A stretch of DNA of 64,000 nucleotides from Dacryopinax spathularia (lineage: Eukaryota > Basidiomycota > Dacrymycetes > Dacrymycetales > Dacrymycetaceae), in the NCBI GenBank assembly GCA_037974965.1, contig JBBPFI010000016.1, positions 744,001 to 808,000 of the forward strand, written 5' to 3'. How positions within the stretch are numbered: the first letter of the stretch is position 1; each line of letters begins with the position of its first letter. Shown here piece by piece: positions 41,484-53,763 of this stretch. Made by a program: the position numbers and the translations under genes. The notes beneath the pieces were generated by a model. The model saw only the letters and a program-made list of their open reading frames with translations. It had not been told where the DNA came from and made no database searches.

Positions 41484-42502
41484 GGTGGGTTGTGGCGTCG
41501 ACGACTTCCGGGGGAGGGTCTCGGAGTAGGTGGTAGGGCGACGCGAAGCAGTGTCTGCCCCGTAGTATCGGTAGCAGGAAACAAGCTAGTGGGAGGCGAC
41601 AATGCGGGCGACAGCAGGGAGGGACGGCAATAATCAAAGTTGCTGCTGCTGACGACGAGCGACTGGCGATGGGATGGGATGTGACGGCGGCGGGACACCC
41701 GGAGGAGGGGTGCGTCTGTCTGTCTGTCGTTCGTCGTTCGTCCGGCGGCATCGATTGCGGAACCACGCGATCTCACTCGTCCGGAACCTTTTCTTCATGG
41801 GAAGCCAACGGCGCGTGAACGGCGGACTCTGCCGTTGATAACCTGATGATCGCCCTGAGTTTGTGTCACCCTAGCTGAGACTCTTACGACCATCATCACA
41901 CTGTTGAGTATATAGGTTGTAGCTCAAGGAGCCATCATTCAGCTCTTCCCTTGCTACAAGTGTCTCTGAGAGTCAATGCTCAAGCGAGCTGGAAGGACAG
42001 GAAACCAGTAGTGCCGCTCTAAAAAAAACAAAGGGACGCCTCCTTTTTTTTTTTAGAGCGGCACTCAGTCGTAAACCAAGTCACGTAGTTCTAAGTAGGT
42101 GGCATGCCCATGGGGACTTTGCGGGCAGTACTTCACCTTTCAAGCAAGGATTACATGGAGACCCACAAAGTCGAGAAGTGGTACTGGAGTTGGCAACTAC
42201 ATCATTAGTTCCGGACTGGAGAAGACGTGGTCTTGCGATCAATCCACCAATCAATGGGATCAGTTTGATGCACAGATAGTTGTGCATGCACTCGCACAGG
42301 ATGAGCAGGCAATTCGGCGACCCCATAAGGAAGTCGCTGGGGCATATGAGCCCTCTTTTAGTAGCATTTTTTTCAGGAATGCTGCTCGCTAGTCATATAC
42401 ATGCAAGAAATCAGAAACAGAAGAGAGAGAAAGAAAGAACGTCCCAGCCGCAAATGGCAGCGGTGGATGATGGGTCTACTACAGTAGGGTGCAATTAGGC
42501 GG
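41484..42502. other. 1-kb intergenic region
   Basis: Upstream of the SWIB gene and downstream of the Nab2-like gene. It contains the 56-bp foldback at 42010-42065; the rest shows nothing I can name. Confidence 0.5.
42010..42065. repeat. 56-bp foldback element with A/T-tract arms
   Basis: Perfect 19-bp inverted arms: AGTGCCGCTCT plus eight A, and a T tract plus AGAGCGGCACT, around an 18-base loop. CAGT lies directly outside on both sides (42006-42009 and 42066-42069), as a target duplication would. Confidence 0.8.
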
Positions 42503-44486
42503 TTAGGCGGTCGTTTCGACCTTTGCGATGGTCTCTTTCGTCGCGTCGACTGCGTTTTGGAGCGTCTCGGCTGCTGCACCGGCCGCTTCGGCGACGGTTG
42601 CCTGAGCCGCACCGGCTACAGCTTCGGTCGCTGACGCAGTGGGTGCAGGTGACGAAGAGTTGTTGAATGTTTGCGAGATGTTCTTGCTGACGAAAGGAGC
42701 GGCGGCGCCGTTCAATTTCGAGGGGTTCGACGTTGTTGTTGTCGAGTCGAGTCCTTTGTGGAAGACAGACGGGAGTTGTCGGCCAGGCGGGTGGGCGAAG
42801 ATACAATCAGCTGTAATCAAGTTAGTACATCTTTTCATATTCACGAAAAGCTGAGGCACGTACCTCTGGTGCAGTTGATCCCGTATCGACAAGGCGTGTT
42901 GGACTGCGCTGCCTGATCCCATGGATGCGTAAAGACGCAGCCGGGCCTCGTGCACTTCGCCCCGAACCGGCACATGACGCCTTGGGATACTGAAGCAGCA
43001 GGTGGGACGGTTTTCGCTGTTATACAAGTCAGTATTCTATAACAGAGACTGGACAGTACGGGACTCACATTCGGGCTTTGCTGGGCTTGGGTGCACCTTC
43101 ACGCACTCTGGATTCTTGCATTCCTTCCCATCTGCACACAACTCGTCGCTCAGCACCAGGCCGGTCTCGACGGTCGCAGCAGGAGAAGGGTGGGCGTATG
43201 GGCATGTTGGGTTGCTGCACTTCAGTCCAAACTTGCACAGGGTGCCAGGAATAGTCGTAACGGCCGTCGGCTTTGCTGGTGCTGGTGCAGGTTTCGGTGC
43301 CGGTGGTGGAGCAGCCTGCGGCGCGGGTGCAGGTGCGGGAGCCGTTGCTGGTGCAGCAGCAGGCGTTGTTTCCGCCATCGTATTCTGCATATGCCCTCCC
43401 TGATTATGCCCCCCGCGTCCTCTACCACGACCTCGACCCCGCTGCCCATCACCTCGACCAGCATTACCCTGCAGAGCGGGGTTGACAGCACCAGGCGGCA
43501 CGAACGGCATCCCACCGTTCATCATCGCCATCTGCTGCATCATCGCCATCTGCATCGCCATCATCTCCTGCCACTGCTTCTGCATCTCCATAGCCGCCAT
43601 CTCCGTCATACCAGGCGGGATCCCGTTCGCCATTGGTGAGCCTTGCCATTGTTGTTGCTGTTGCTGCTGCTGCGGCATACCGACTGGGCCACCGGTGATA
43701 GCGTCGATACGAGCTTGAATTTCGTCGTTTTGCCTCTGCACGCGAGGACCCATCCTGTCCAGCAGACTCCGCTCTCCACCTCGCCCTCGGATACGTATTG
43801 GCCTATCGCGCATTGCACGTGGAGCGTTGGGCGCATCGCCTGCTCCAGTCCGAGGAGCCTTGTTGGCGCCAGAGGGTGAAGCAGACCGTTGTCGTTTCAG
43901 CGAAGTACCATTAGGTGACGTGCGAGGAGACTGGGGTGGCGAGATAGGTTGACGGGGAGGAGATACCGGTGCAGGGGCTGCAACTGGAGCTGGTTGGGCA
44001 ACTGGAGCTGGTGCTGATGGAGGAGCACCCAACGCGATCCGCTCAGCCTCGGTAAAGAGCCACTTGCTGAAACCGAAGTCGTAATCGGGAATGACTAAGT
44101 AAAAGTGAGTATATGCGCAATGTTCAGGATAATGACCAACGTACTCTCACTGAGTTCTGCATCGACCTGATCTGATTCTGCTGTCAGTGTCTGAGTGTGA
44201 CTTGTAGGTTGCACGACTCACCTTCTGGCTTCCCATTGATCAGCATAATGACTGCATACTCAGCCAATGTTGGCGCATCTACAAAAATCCAGTGAGCACT
44301 CTCACTCCAGGCTATCGTGCAGAACACCGCTCACCATCCTCAGCCTGCCATCCCCGCTCAATCATATCCTTTCTTACAGACTCCTACAAACCGATCAACA
44401 TCGTCATTTCCGATCACAAAGAGACCGCCCGTACGTACCTGGAGCGCCGCCTGCTCCGGCGAATTCATGGCGATGCTCGGTGCCAT
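42503..44486 (-). CDS. Nab2/ZC3H14-like nuclear poly(A) RNA-binding protein
   Basis: Seven exons (44486-44439, 44383-44335, 44278-44222, 44171-44145, 44094-43069, 43016-42864, 42810-42503) give 555 residues. The N-terminus (MAPSIAMNSPEQAALQ, then DMIERGWQAEDDAPTLAEYA, FGFSKWLFTEAE) matches the PWI-like N-domain of Nab2. A Pro/Ala linker, a Gln run, a Met-rich stretch and an RGG-like patch (RGRGRGRGG) follow. Four zinc fingers of the Nab2 spacing C-x5-C-x4-C-x3-H are intact: CKFGLKCSNPTCPYAH, CADGKECKNPECVKVH, CRFGAKCTRPGCVFTH and CRYGINCTRADCIFAH, the last split by an intron. Such proteins coat poly(A) tails, limit tail length and aid mRNA export. The C-terminus is an Ala/Thr-rich helix-like tail. 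Confidence 0.93.
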
Positions 44487-44837
44487 ATTTCCCAACAACC
44501 CTCAAGAAAAAGCGATAGACAGATGATTAGTGCGAACGGGGCAGCCGAGGTGGGTGGTGGTTTGCTGAAGAAGTGCGAGGCTGTTTAATAGTGATGGGTG
44601 CGTGCCGGTTGTGGGCTGTGAATCGTTTGCTTCCGTTTGGAAGTTGCTGACATAGCCACTCGTCAGGAGGCCTTCTCGGAGTTGATGCCCCTTCTTTCGG
44701 CTCCGGGCGGGGCAAGTTGAGGCTGGCTTCGCGGTTTCCTGCTCATCATGCCCAAAGAAACCAGCCAGGATATGAAGACACCAGATAAAGGGTAATGGTT
44801 TATTGGATCAGTTAATATAATTTTCCTCCCATCTACT
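44487..44837. other. Short intergenic region
   Basis: Upstream of the Nab2-like gene and 3' of the reductase gene. Nothing distinctive. Confidence 0.4.
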
Positions 44838-45817
44838 CTAGAGCAACCACGGGATAACCGCCTTCCTCTCCCTCGGATAATCCTCAAACTTCTGCTTATA
44901 CCACCCATGCCCGCTAATCGCCCTTGGCAGCATAACACACACCTCGGAGAGCAAGAACACCCAAGGCGGGGTCAAGTACCTCGGTGGGAACCCGCGCCCC
45001 ACGCCCGAGGCCATGGCGAATCCGAGCCATTCGATCCATTCGCAGAGGTAGTTAGGGTAGGAGATGAGCGAGAAGAGGCCGCCACGGGGGATGCCGTAAT
45101 GCGGTTTGTCGCTGCCCTTGGCTTTGGCGTCGCGTTTGGCTTTCCGACGGAGGGAAAGGAGCAGGTTGTCGTGGTAGATGTTGCCTGCCATTCCGGCGAT
45201 GAACACACCCACCCAGACCCAGAAGGCTGGTCGGTCCCATGCATTCGGGTGCACTTCGCCGGAGGAGAGGAACGTCCCTAGCAGACTGCCGTTCACGATC
45301 TGGTAGCAGGTTGCAATGACGGGTACGATGATATGGCTGGGGCTGCGTTTGGGCGAGGTGAGAGGCTGAATGATCGCGCGGTGGATGTAGTGCGCGACGA
45401 ACAGCGCGCAGAGCAGGGAGGAAGGGGATCGCAGGGGTGGTGTACCAGTGCGGGAGAGTGGTGCCCAGATGTAGGTGCCTAGAAGGCATATGGGCGCCGG
45501 GATCTCCATGAAGAAGAAGGCGGCATTGGCTGGTCCACGGTTAGCAACTGGTCGCACAAGGGGTAAGGGAGGGGCGCACTGTTCACCAGCCAATTCTTGT
45601 AGAACCCCTTCGTCCATATGCTGGCCCTATCCGTGAACTTTCCGAAAGGTGCATCGAACTGCGTGTACACGAGGGGAACGAGCGAGGAGAGGATGGTGAA
45701 GTATCGTCGGGCAGCTGTAGTCGGTCAGCCTCCCACGAACGAACGCTGCCCTGCAGCAGGTGTACCATGGTAATAGATAGAAGCCTCGTCAGGCTGCACT
45801 CTAGGAAAGAACGACAT
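44838..45817 (-). CDS. Steroid 5-alpha-reductase-like membrane enzyme
   Basis: Exons 45817-45766, 45714-45580 and 45529-44838 give 292 residues. The family (3-oxo-5-alpha-steroid 4-dehydrogenase C-terminal domain) uses NADPH to reduce a conjugated double bond in steroids, polyprenols or enoyl groups in the ER. Marks are AHYIHRAIIQPL in the middle, GIPRGGLFSLISYPNYLCEW near residue 215 and the C-terminal KFEDYPRERKAVIPWLL, the standard ending of the family. Several hydrophobic helices are visible (FFFMEIPAPICLLGTYI, SLLCALFVAHYI, FWVWVGVFIAGMAGNIY, WVFLLSEVCVMLPRAI). The start MSFFPRVQPDEASIYYH was chosen because it splices in frame. Fungal substrate unknown. Confidence 0.88.
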
Positions 45818-46145
45818 GTGCAAACGCCTGCACCTCTAATTCTCTAGGTCAACAAACTCTAGGAGGGATGGCTTGGTGAAGGTGGTGTATGCATATAGGT
45901 AAGGGGCGAGTCCGTCGTCCGACCCCGCGCGGAGGAAGCTGAAGCTCGATCGATCAACAAGGGTTGCCCTGGCAAAGCCCGATCATCTGGATGACATCAC
46001 CCACTTGACAGCTATGGTCAGATCTACAACAACATGCGTCTTTCCGTTTTGTTGTACTTCAAAAGGTATACATCGATGTAGGGTAAATCGATACAGTAAG
46101 TGTGTGAGATCCAGCCGTCCTTCCATCCTCCTCCACCGGCGAAAG
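45818..46145. other. Short intergenic region
   Basis: 328 bases, upstream of the reductase and 3' of the ATPase gene. Nothing seen beyond AT-rich patches. Confidence 0.4.
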
Positions 46146-48304
46146 TCACCAGAACCAGCCCTTGACGGTGCTGTTCGATTTCTTGAGCTGTTTAATCCTA
46201 GATCAGTCCTCGTTGCAACAGTATAATCGAAAACCACGTACTGTCAGCTCTCTCGTGCGGTGTAGAGACTCGATCTCGTCCACCCGGTTCAGCACGTTGT
46301 CGAGGGCATCTTGGAACCCAGGTTCATCGCATACTTCTCGTGCAGCTTGCAGGATGAGCACCGAGTCTGGTCGGACATCATGGTTGATCTACAAACACGC
46401 TTGAGCAAGAACCAGCACGCGCGGTGAAAGGTGCATACATCAATCGAGATGACATTGATATGATCCAACGCCTCCAAGAAGTCTCCCCGAGTCATGATCT
46501 GTCGACATCGCCAATAAGGAATACTCGGCAGCTGAGGCGGTTCGCTCCCGCCCGAGCCCCTTGTATGCTGACTAGCCCACTTCGACTCCTGTTCTTTCTG
46601 TAGCCTGACAAACTCTTGGAGGAGCAGCCAAGAGCAGGAGGCCCATTTCTGCTCGTCCATCACGTCGTCGTCGTGGTCCGGGATGAGCCCGATCTGGGAA
46701 AGTAGCCAGGCCTTTTCTCGGAAGAGGGTCTCTTTCGCCGCAGCTGCCTCAGCGTCAACACCTACGACCAGCAGATGATTGAAGCATTCACGCACCGACA
46801 AGGTCTCGCTCATGTCCAATCCGGTGTAGCAGCGCTAGTCGCCCTCCAGTGTACCTCACCGCCTCCCTCAATCTCGACTCGGGTGTGACCTCACCAAGCA
46901 TCTCCTGCCGCATATACCTCAGCGTCTTGACCGCCTCGTTCTCCGACAGATCCGATACAGACATGACCTTCTCATCATCAGCCATCTCTAGCTACCTCCA
47001 AGCAAATGGCCCACCTCAAGCCGATTCGCCGTCTGCCGCAGCACGGTATAAGGCCAAAAGTCGTCAGAGCAGAAAACCATCGTCAGGATCCCGCTTTCTG
47101 CCCAGCTTTCTGCACGTTGTTGCAGCAGTCGGACTAGCGCGCGTCCGTCGTCGTCGTTTCGCAGTTGGTGGAGGTTGTTGAATACTAGGACGAGGGGTTT
47201 TCCGCGTTTTGAGGCGCTGCGGAGGGCGACCTTCTCTAGCTTGTTGAGTGCTAGACCCGATATGAGCTACGGTCGCTGTACAGAGTCGGGACGTACGCAC
47301 CTCTTTCGATGTCCAATGCCGGTCCACCTACGCGAAGACTGTCAGTATGTATGACAGTAGCACTCAGGCGCCGCACGCACCTTCCTTCGGGTCCCTCCTC
47401 TGAAAGAGCCCAAACTGCGCATCCTCATTATAATCATAATTGATCGCCTTCCCCAGCCTAACCCTAAACACCTCCAAATCCCCATGCACCTCACACACCG
47501 CCGCCCCATCCGCCTGCGTACGCCTCATAGCATCCATGATCATGCTTCCCTTCCCCGTCCCTTTAGGCCCGAGCAGGAGGTAGTAATGGCCGACTTCTTC
47601 GCCTGCGAGGATCCGGTCGACTTGGGCTTGCTCGCGGCGCTGAATACGGTCGGATGTCGCTAGACCTCCGGAACGGTTGGCGAGCTCCAGCGCTGGGTCA
47701 TAGCCTGGTGCGAAGGCTTGGTCGATCTGCCGTTCGTCAGACCGGTCGATGATGCTGTAAGCAATGCTAGACGTACTTTGTACAACACGTTATGTTTATA
47801 CCATGTTACATATGCTCCTCCGCCTATAACCACTACATCCAGCATTAGGTCGCTCGTAGGTGGGCTCGGGATGGTTAAACCTACAGACAAGAATACCTGT
47901 GACTCGTTGAGCAAAGACACTCGGTGGACGGACGTGTTCGACATACCGATCAGAGCAGTCAATCCTGACTCTACGACCGGCGACCGGCGTGCTCCATCCA
48001 CGGCCGTCTCGACATCCTTTAGCTTGGACAGGATGAGCGATAGTCCACGGCCTTCATCCTTGGTCAGCTCTGCCTTCTTCACCGCCGCTGTCTCAGGCTG
48101 AATTGGCTTTGCAGGTGGTTCAGTGGGTTTGCTTGGGGGTTGCACATCGCCCGCTTGTCGAGGTCGTGAGGTAGCTAGTGCACGAGCGGTCGACGGTCCC
48201 GCGTGTGCGGGTAGTCGTGCATCACAGACAGCCGATGTCGCCGCCAGTGTCGACCTGACTCTAAGCCGCCCCAGCAGGCCTAAACCGCGCAACATGGAGG
48301 ACAA
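46146..48304 (-). CDS. P-loop AAA-type ATPase with mitochondrial N-terminus and membrane anchor
   Basis: Eight exons: 48304-47777, 47726-47381, 47327-47301, 47250-47015, 46967-46800, 46747-46439, 46388-46242 and 46187-46146, about 600 residues. The N-terminus (MLRGLGLLGRLRVRSTLAAT) is Arg-rich without acids, as in mitochondrial presequences. LMLDVVVIGGGAYVTWY could be a membrane span. The ATPase part has Walker A GPKGTGKGSM, a likely Walker B strand KPLVLVFNNLHQL, and TMVFCSDDFW as a sensor-like strand. EKAWLLSQIGLIPDHDDDVM is a striking motif further on. I recognise the general type, common in fungi, but no defined function. The intron at 46799-46748 has a GTCGGT donor; a 34-nt alternative (46795-46762) also keeps frame. 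Confidence 0.75.
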
Positions 48305-49066
48305 CAGTAAGCTCGAGCTGAACGGTCGCTAGTATAGGATGCAGTCTCATAGTTTCATGGCCGACTGCGCTTGGCGCGGTGGTCAGCTCGGGAATGGCTT
48401 CGTGAGCGCCAAGCCGTTGAGGGACGCGTCTCGACGCGGCCGCATGTCGCAGATATCATGGCCCTCGGCGACGTTGTTGATGACGACCATCATCTCCGAC
48501 TGGCTATTACACCGAAGTCTGAACTGTAACAAGAAACAATGGAGATAGCATTGGACAATCCTTGCATGAATCTCCTGGCCCTGACAAGGGTCGAAACCAT
48601 ACTGCTTTATGGATGGCTTCGCCTTATCGCTATTTGGCTCTGTCGGTCGGAAGGGGACAGAATGCTCCGCGGGCTTCTGTGGTGCCGTAGCCTCCCGTGG
48701 GTGCCTGTTCTGATGCTGGCATCGACGCTGTGCTCTATCAACGCTAGGACCTCAGTCTCTGGTCCAAAGGCTCCCTATTGATTATATTTTTACCACGTTT
48801 CTGAGGGTCTGAACACGCTTTTCCAATGGACGGATGCAACACGCGTAAATTCCGCATCGAAGGCTGATCTGTGACTACCCCTGTTCCGGTGAACAAGCGA
48901 CACTCAACTTCCTCTCAAGTTGCGACCATTCTCTTACTCGCTACCCTTCGGTACCGGGTCCCTTACTGGTCTATCGTCCTGCGACCAAAGGTCTACAAAA
49001 GCGACTCCCAGAGCCCGCCGAATTGCCCCTGGTTTGCCCGCTCTCCTACCGCTTACCCAGCCCATC
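48305..49066. other. Divergent intergenic region
   Basis: 762 bases between the ATPase (minus) and P450 number 1 (plus). No gene, TATA box or repeat stands out. Confidence 0.5.
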
Positions 49067-50757
49067 ATGCACCCTCTTATCCTGATAGCCTCATTCGTTC
49101 TCGCGATATCGTTCGTGATTGCCCGCACTCTATACCCAAAACGCCGTACTGTCGACGCATCTGGGCTCATTGAACCACCTTGGGCTTTCTACCCACTTCC
49201 CTATTTTGGTTGCGCTCTGGCATATGGCGCCGACCCAGGCAAGTTTGGACGAGTTAACGAGTATGTTTTTGGCGTACTGTTACTCTCTGTTATCGTTTTC
49301 TGACAATATGCTAGGGAGCGCCATGGCCCCATATTCGCCACTAAGATGCTCGGCAGAAAGGCTACATTCGTGACTTCGGCACCGCTTATCGCCGCGTTGT
49401 ACAAGAATTCCAAGGCTGCGCAGCACGATCCCATCCGCATGGAGATTCCGATCCGGATGTTTGGTATCTCCCCCTATGCTGTCCAGCACGAACGTCTGCC
49501 GTACGACGGTTTCCCCCTCTTCGACAAAGGACTCAGCTTCCAATCGGTCAAACCCTTATCAGCCGCCTTCTCGAAGCACCTGTGGAAGCGCCTCTCCGGA
49601 ACCGACGTCTTTCAGAAGACGCGGATTGGCGATACCGCCAACATCCGACTCACCCGTTTCATATTCCCCCTCGTCTTCGCCGCCACCTGCGAGGTGTTCC
49701 TTGGGCCACGTTTCGATGCCGACGGCTGTTATGACGACTTCGAAGTCTTTGATGAACAGATCTTCAAGTTCCTTGCCGGTGTGCCTGCCGCGATGGCTCC
49801 GGCCGCCTTCCGCTCCCGCAGTCGCGTGCGGGATGCCCTCCTGGCGTACCTGAAGTCCGCCTGGACTCCCGACCCATCTCGAGAGCACGGCGGGTACCTG
49901 GCGGATGCCTCTCCGCTCATCTCCGAATTAATCGGTCGCTTCTACGGGTGGAAGTTTGCGGAGGAAGACCAAGCCGGCCATCTTCTCAGCATCATCTGGG
50001 GTTTCCAGCCCAACCTGGTCTGGACCATCTTCTGGCTATTCGTGCACGTTCTGCAAGACGAAACGCGAGTCACTCGCCTCCGCAAGGAAATCAACACCGC
50101 TATGACGGAGGTATTCAATTCCGATATCAGTCAACTTCTAGCCGCGGAACCGGCTGTCTTCGAGCGCAAAGAGTTTGCGCTCTTATCTTCCGCGCTGAAC
50201 GAAACCCTGCGCCTCTGCGGGTCCGCAACCAGCATGCGAAGGGTCGTGGAGGATTTCGTTATTACAGACGCCAGCGGGAAGTCGGCTAATGGTGAAGCCG
50301 TATCATACATCCTCCGCAAGGGAGAGGATGCGTACGCCATCACTCGTAGCGTGCACATGGATCCCGAACTTTACGAGGATCCCGAGACTTTCCAAATCGA
50401 CCGTTTCCTCGATTCGGACGGGACATGCACAAGAAAGTTCTACAAAAACGGCAAGCATATTGCGAATAACCTGATGGGGTGGGGCGGTGGTGTTAGCAAG
50501 TGTACGTGGTGTAGCCTCATTCCATCGCTCATCAATTTCTGACTGTCGCTTCAGGTGCTGGCCGCTACTATGCGACTCATGCAGTGAAGCTATGCACAAT
50601 CCTGATGTTCCATCATTTCGACATCCAACATGTACGCAATTGTGGACTGGACGGGAGCAAGGAATCGCCGCCTAGGGTGCCAGATATGGACATGAGTCGT
50701 ATCGGCATGTTAACAGCCAAGTCTGACTGTGTTTTGTCCTTGCGGAGGATTGCATAG
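49067..50757 (+). CDS. Cytochrome P450, CYP7/CYP8-like
   Basis: Three exons (49067-49260, 49315-50501, 50555-50757) give 527 residues. The N-terminus MHPLILIASFVLAISFVIA is an ER membrane anchor, followed by EPPWAFYPLPYFGCALAYG. K-helix ExxR is NETLRLCG; the PERF-like region is DPETFQIDRFLD; the heme-thiolate loop is MGWGGGVSKCAGRYYA with Cys ligand. The I-helix lacks the usual A/G-G-x-D/E-T-T and instead reads IIWGFQPNLVW, as in CYP7 and CYP8-type enzymes, where oxygen activation differs. It is related to sterol 7-alpha-hydroxylase or prostacyclin-synthase-like fungal P450s. The acceptor for exon 3 was fixed by restoring the Cys codon. Substrate unknown. Confidence 0.9.
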
Positions 50758-51672
50758 ATACGAGATACAGTACGATATTTGCGCGAAATCGAAATCGCTG
50801 TATGTGCTCGCACCGCAGTTCGGTCGTGCAGAACAACCAAAGACACGCGCAACTGGCGCCCACGATTACGGTGCCGTTGCGCCCTCTATCGCGAAAAAGT
50901 CAAGCAGCACGGAACCGGCGGATAAATGCGTTTAGTGTTGTAATTCGCCAGCTCTGTCAGGGTCGCCGCGCGCAGAATTCCACTTTTTGGGAACCTTCTC
51001 GAGTGCCGCGGAAGAAACTGTTCCTCCTCTCTTCCTTACTGCCTCGGGCTCAGATAGTGTGTCTCCTCTCTTATGCATCCTCCTGGCAGAACAGAAGAAG
51101 AATGGTACTTGCTATCACTCTGGTAGCTAACGCCAAGGAATTGCTCGAAGAGGACGTTTCATGGTCTGGTTGGTCTGGAATCAAATCAAGGTCTGGGACA
51201 TGACGTGGCTCTCCACTGTGTACATCACGACCTGTCCTGCCCCTTAATGATGGCACGGTATCCGGCTTCAGTGCCCCTGAGGCGACTCCTGTAACCTGTC
51301 GAGGCACAACATGTTGAGCTTGCCCTTCCCATTTCGCTCCATTCCGGGCCCGGCTCCCAATCTGAACCGGTGGGAACGTGGACAAACCCGCACCCATTCA
51401 TATCTCAACCGATGTTTTGGGAACTCGTTCGGTTAGGAAGCGGTTTCCTTCGGGACCGCTGCGGACCTGGATTGCACTGCACCAGCCTCACAGCCTAGTG
51501 ATGCCTAGTCTGTTCCAGCCTCCTCGCGGTCGGGTTACCTCGGAGGACTCTCGACTCCGGGATGTGAACAGCTTATCATGTCGTGGCGAAAGGCATCATG
51601 CTCTAGTTGGTCCAGAAGCGAAGCGCCTTTTAAGAGCCAGTCGACCTTCGATCACACCTGAATCTGTCCGCA
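50758..51672. other. Intergenic region between the two P450 genes
   Basis: 915 bases; presumed terminator of the first and promoter of the second P450. Short open frames only. Confidence 0.5.
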
Positions 51673-53763
51673 ATGGCCCCCTTCCACCCACAAGACGCGT
51701 CACCGTACTTCACCGTGCTCGTCGTGCTCGCTGCTGTTGTCTTTTACGCCGCAGGTTATGTGCGTTGTGCTCTTCGCTGCCCCTCTCCTCGTAACTGATC
51801 AGACTAAATAGGTAATCAAATCGTTATTCTTTGGTCCGCTAGCCCGTTTCCCTGGTCCAAGACTTGCCGCACTCAGTCGAGCATGGGCTTTCTGGGAGTG
51901 CGCCACCATTCTCCATCTCTTGCCCAGAATGACTGCTCACGCCGCAATAGGGCAGTCACCGGTCGAAAAGTAAAACAAATACACGAACTTCATAAGAAAT
52001 ATGGTCCTATCGTGCGCGTTGGGCCCAACGATCTCTCTATCTCAGCACCGGAAGTCATCCCCAGATGTACGACTTTTCCGTTGTTTGCGGTCGGCTCTGA
52101 ACTGACCCGTTTGTAGTATATTCTTACAAGCCGTTCCTCAAGGATCCAGTATTTTATCACGCTCTGAATGGAGGCAAGCCGGAAGGACATCTGGTTTGCC
52201 AGATGTAAGCCATCACTTCGCATGGAGTACGATCCTTACTGACACCCGCCAGTGATCCCGAAATCCACGCAAAACGTCGCAAGCTTATCGCTACACTCTT
52301 GTCGCGCTCGGCTGTCAAAGGCTACGAGAGGGAGAATCTACATCCCAAGATCATCAAAGCACTGCTTCCATTCCGCGATGGCGACTTCTATACTGGGACG
52401 ATGGATGTCTTGCCGGCGCTAAGAGCGATCACGGCCGATGCTGCCGGTAAGCAACGTTGCAGTGTTCATCTAGACAATTGCTTATCACCTTTAGCCGAAC
52501 TTACGTTCGGCAAGACATTCGGCTGTCTCGACGCGCCTGGCTTTGATCATCCAATCCTCGACGCTTTGGCTATCGTGTCCGAAGCCGTCCCAGTCGTGCG
52601 TTGTTTCTCGAGACCACACTTGCAAAGTGCTGATTGGGGCGAACAGATCACGTGGTTACCGTGGCTGAACAGTCTACCTCGATGGCTCGTTGCGTTCCAG
52701 CCGCAGATGGCTCCTGTCACGCAGCTGGAGAAGGTATGCAGCATTGTCGTTGTGCTTGAACTACGCTGACTCCGGTTGTAGTTCGTGGCAGATGCCTGGA
52801 GTGTTGAGAAAGCAGGTCCAGAGCCAACCGAGGTCGGCCGGACTGTACTGAGTCGACTTGCATTTTTGCTGCGTAACGATGAGGATCGATACCGGAATAA
52901 TGTTGCTACGTCGGAGGCTCTAACAATGATGTGAGTTCTCAACAACTCCATCTTCCGATACTATCTGACGAAAGAACGCAGTGTCGCCGGTTCCGAAACT
53001 ACTACGATGGCGATGGTTTCAGCATTACATGAGCTATCTCTCAACCCGGCTGTCCAGTCTCGAATCCGAGAAGAAGTCGCACAGCTTATGCCCGACGTGA
53101 CGAAGATCGACGACGTCATGGAGTCTGGTCTTCCTAGTTTCCAGGAACTGCAGCAGTTGCCCTTCTTGTCGGCCGTCATCAAGGTCGGTCGCCTTATTCC
53201 TCGGTAGAACTGGGCTGACAGTCGTGCAGGAGGTCCTTCGGCTCTACCCTTCCGTCCCAGGCCTGCTACCCCGCATCGTCGGAAAGGACGGCATGACTGT
53301 CCGAAATCAGTTCATCCCACCTGGTGTAAGTCGCGTAGTCCATTGAATGTGCTTTCCCTTCTGACTTGTCCACAGACGGCCGTAGCGATGCAAGCATGGA
53401 CGATTCACCGTGACCCAGAAGTCTTCCCGGATCCTGATACTTTCAACCCCTCAAGATGGCTCAACAAATCGGAAGTCGAGCTGAAAGCCATGAACGCGCG
53501 TTTCCTACCCTTCTCAGCCGGAACACGTTCATGTGTAGGCGAAGAGTACGTTTCCAACTAACTCATCCTCCTATGGACCATGCTGACGAGTGGGAAATAG
53601 GTTCGCAATGGCGCAGATGTACCTCATGATAGGCATGTTCTGCCGGTTCTACCAGTTTGCGCCTGCGCCTGGGTCGGATAACGGGATTGAGGACAACGGG
53701 TTTACGCTGCATTGCAGGCATCTGAAGATGTTGCTGAGCATTGGGGCGGCACCGCCGGTGTGA
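51673..53763 (+). CDS. Cytochrome P450, canonical fungal microsomal type
   Basis: Eleven exons (51673-51759, 51812-51897, 51951-52066, 52117-52204, 52253-52446, 52495-52733, 52782-52930, 52982-53183, 53230-53325, 53376-53545, 53601-53763) give 529 residues. N-terminal anchor SPYFTVLVVLAAVVFYAAGY, then GPLARFPGPRLAALSRAW. I-helix is IVAGSETTTMAM (complete), ExxR is EVLRLYPSVPG, the PERF region is FPDPDTFNPSRWL and the heme loop FLPFSAGTRSCVGEEFA. WVGPND-type motif appears as IVRVGPNDLSISAP. It resembles CYP clans acting in fungal secondary metabolism, but no partner enzymes lie nearby. One intron (53184-53229) has a GTCGGT donor. Unrelated in layout to the P450 at 49067-50757 (11 versus 3 exons). 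Confidence 0.92.

Noticed and set aside
42010-42065. Foldback as a Pol III gene end or bacterial-type terminator
   Set aside because: No Pol III promoter boxes nearby, and the perfect arms with flanking CAGT fit an inserted foldback better.
49067-53763. P450 pair as a secondary-metabolite cluster
   Set aside because: No synthase, terpene cyclase, regulator or dedicated transporter adjoins them, and the two enzymes are of different types.
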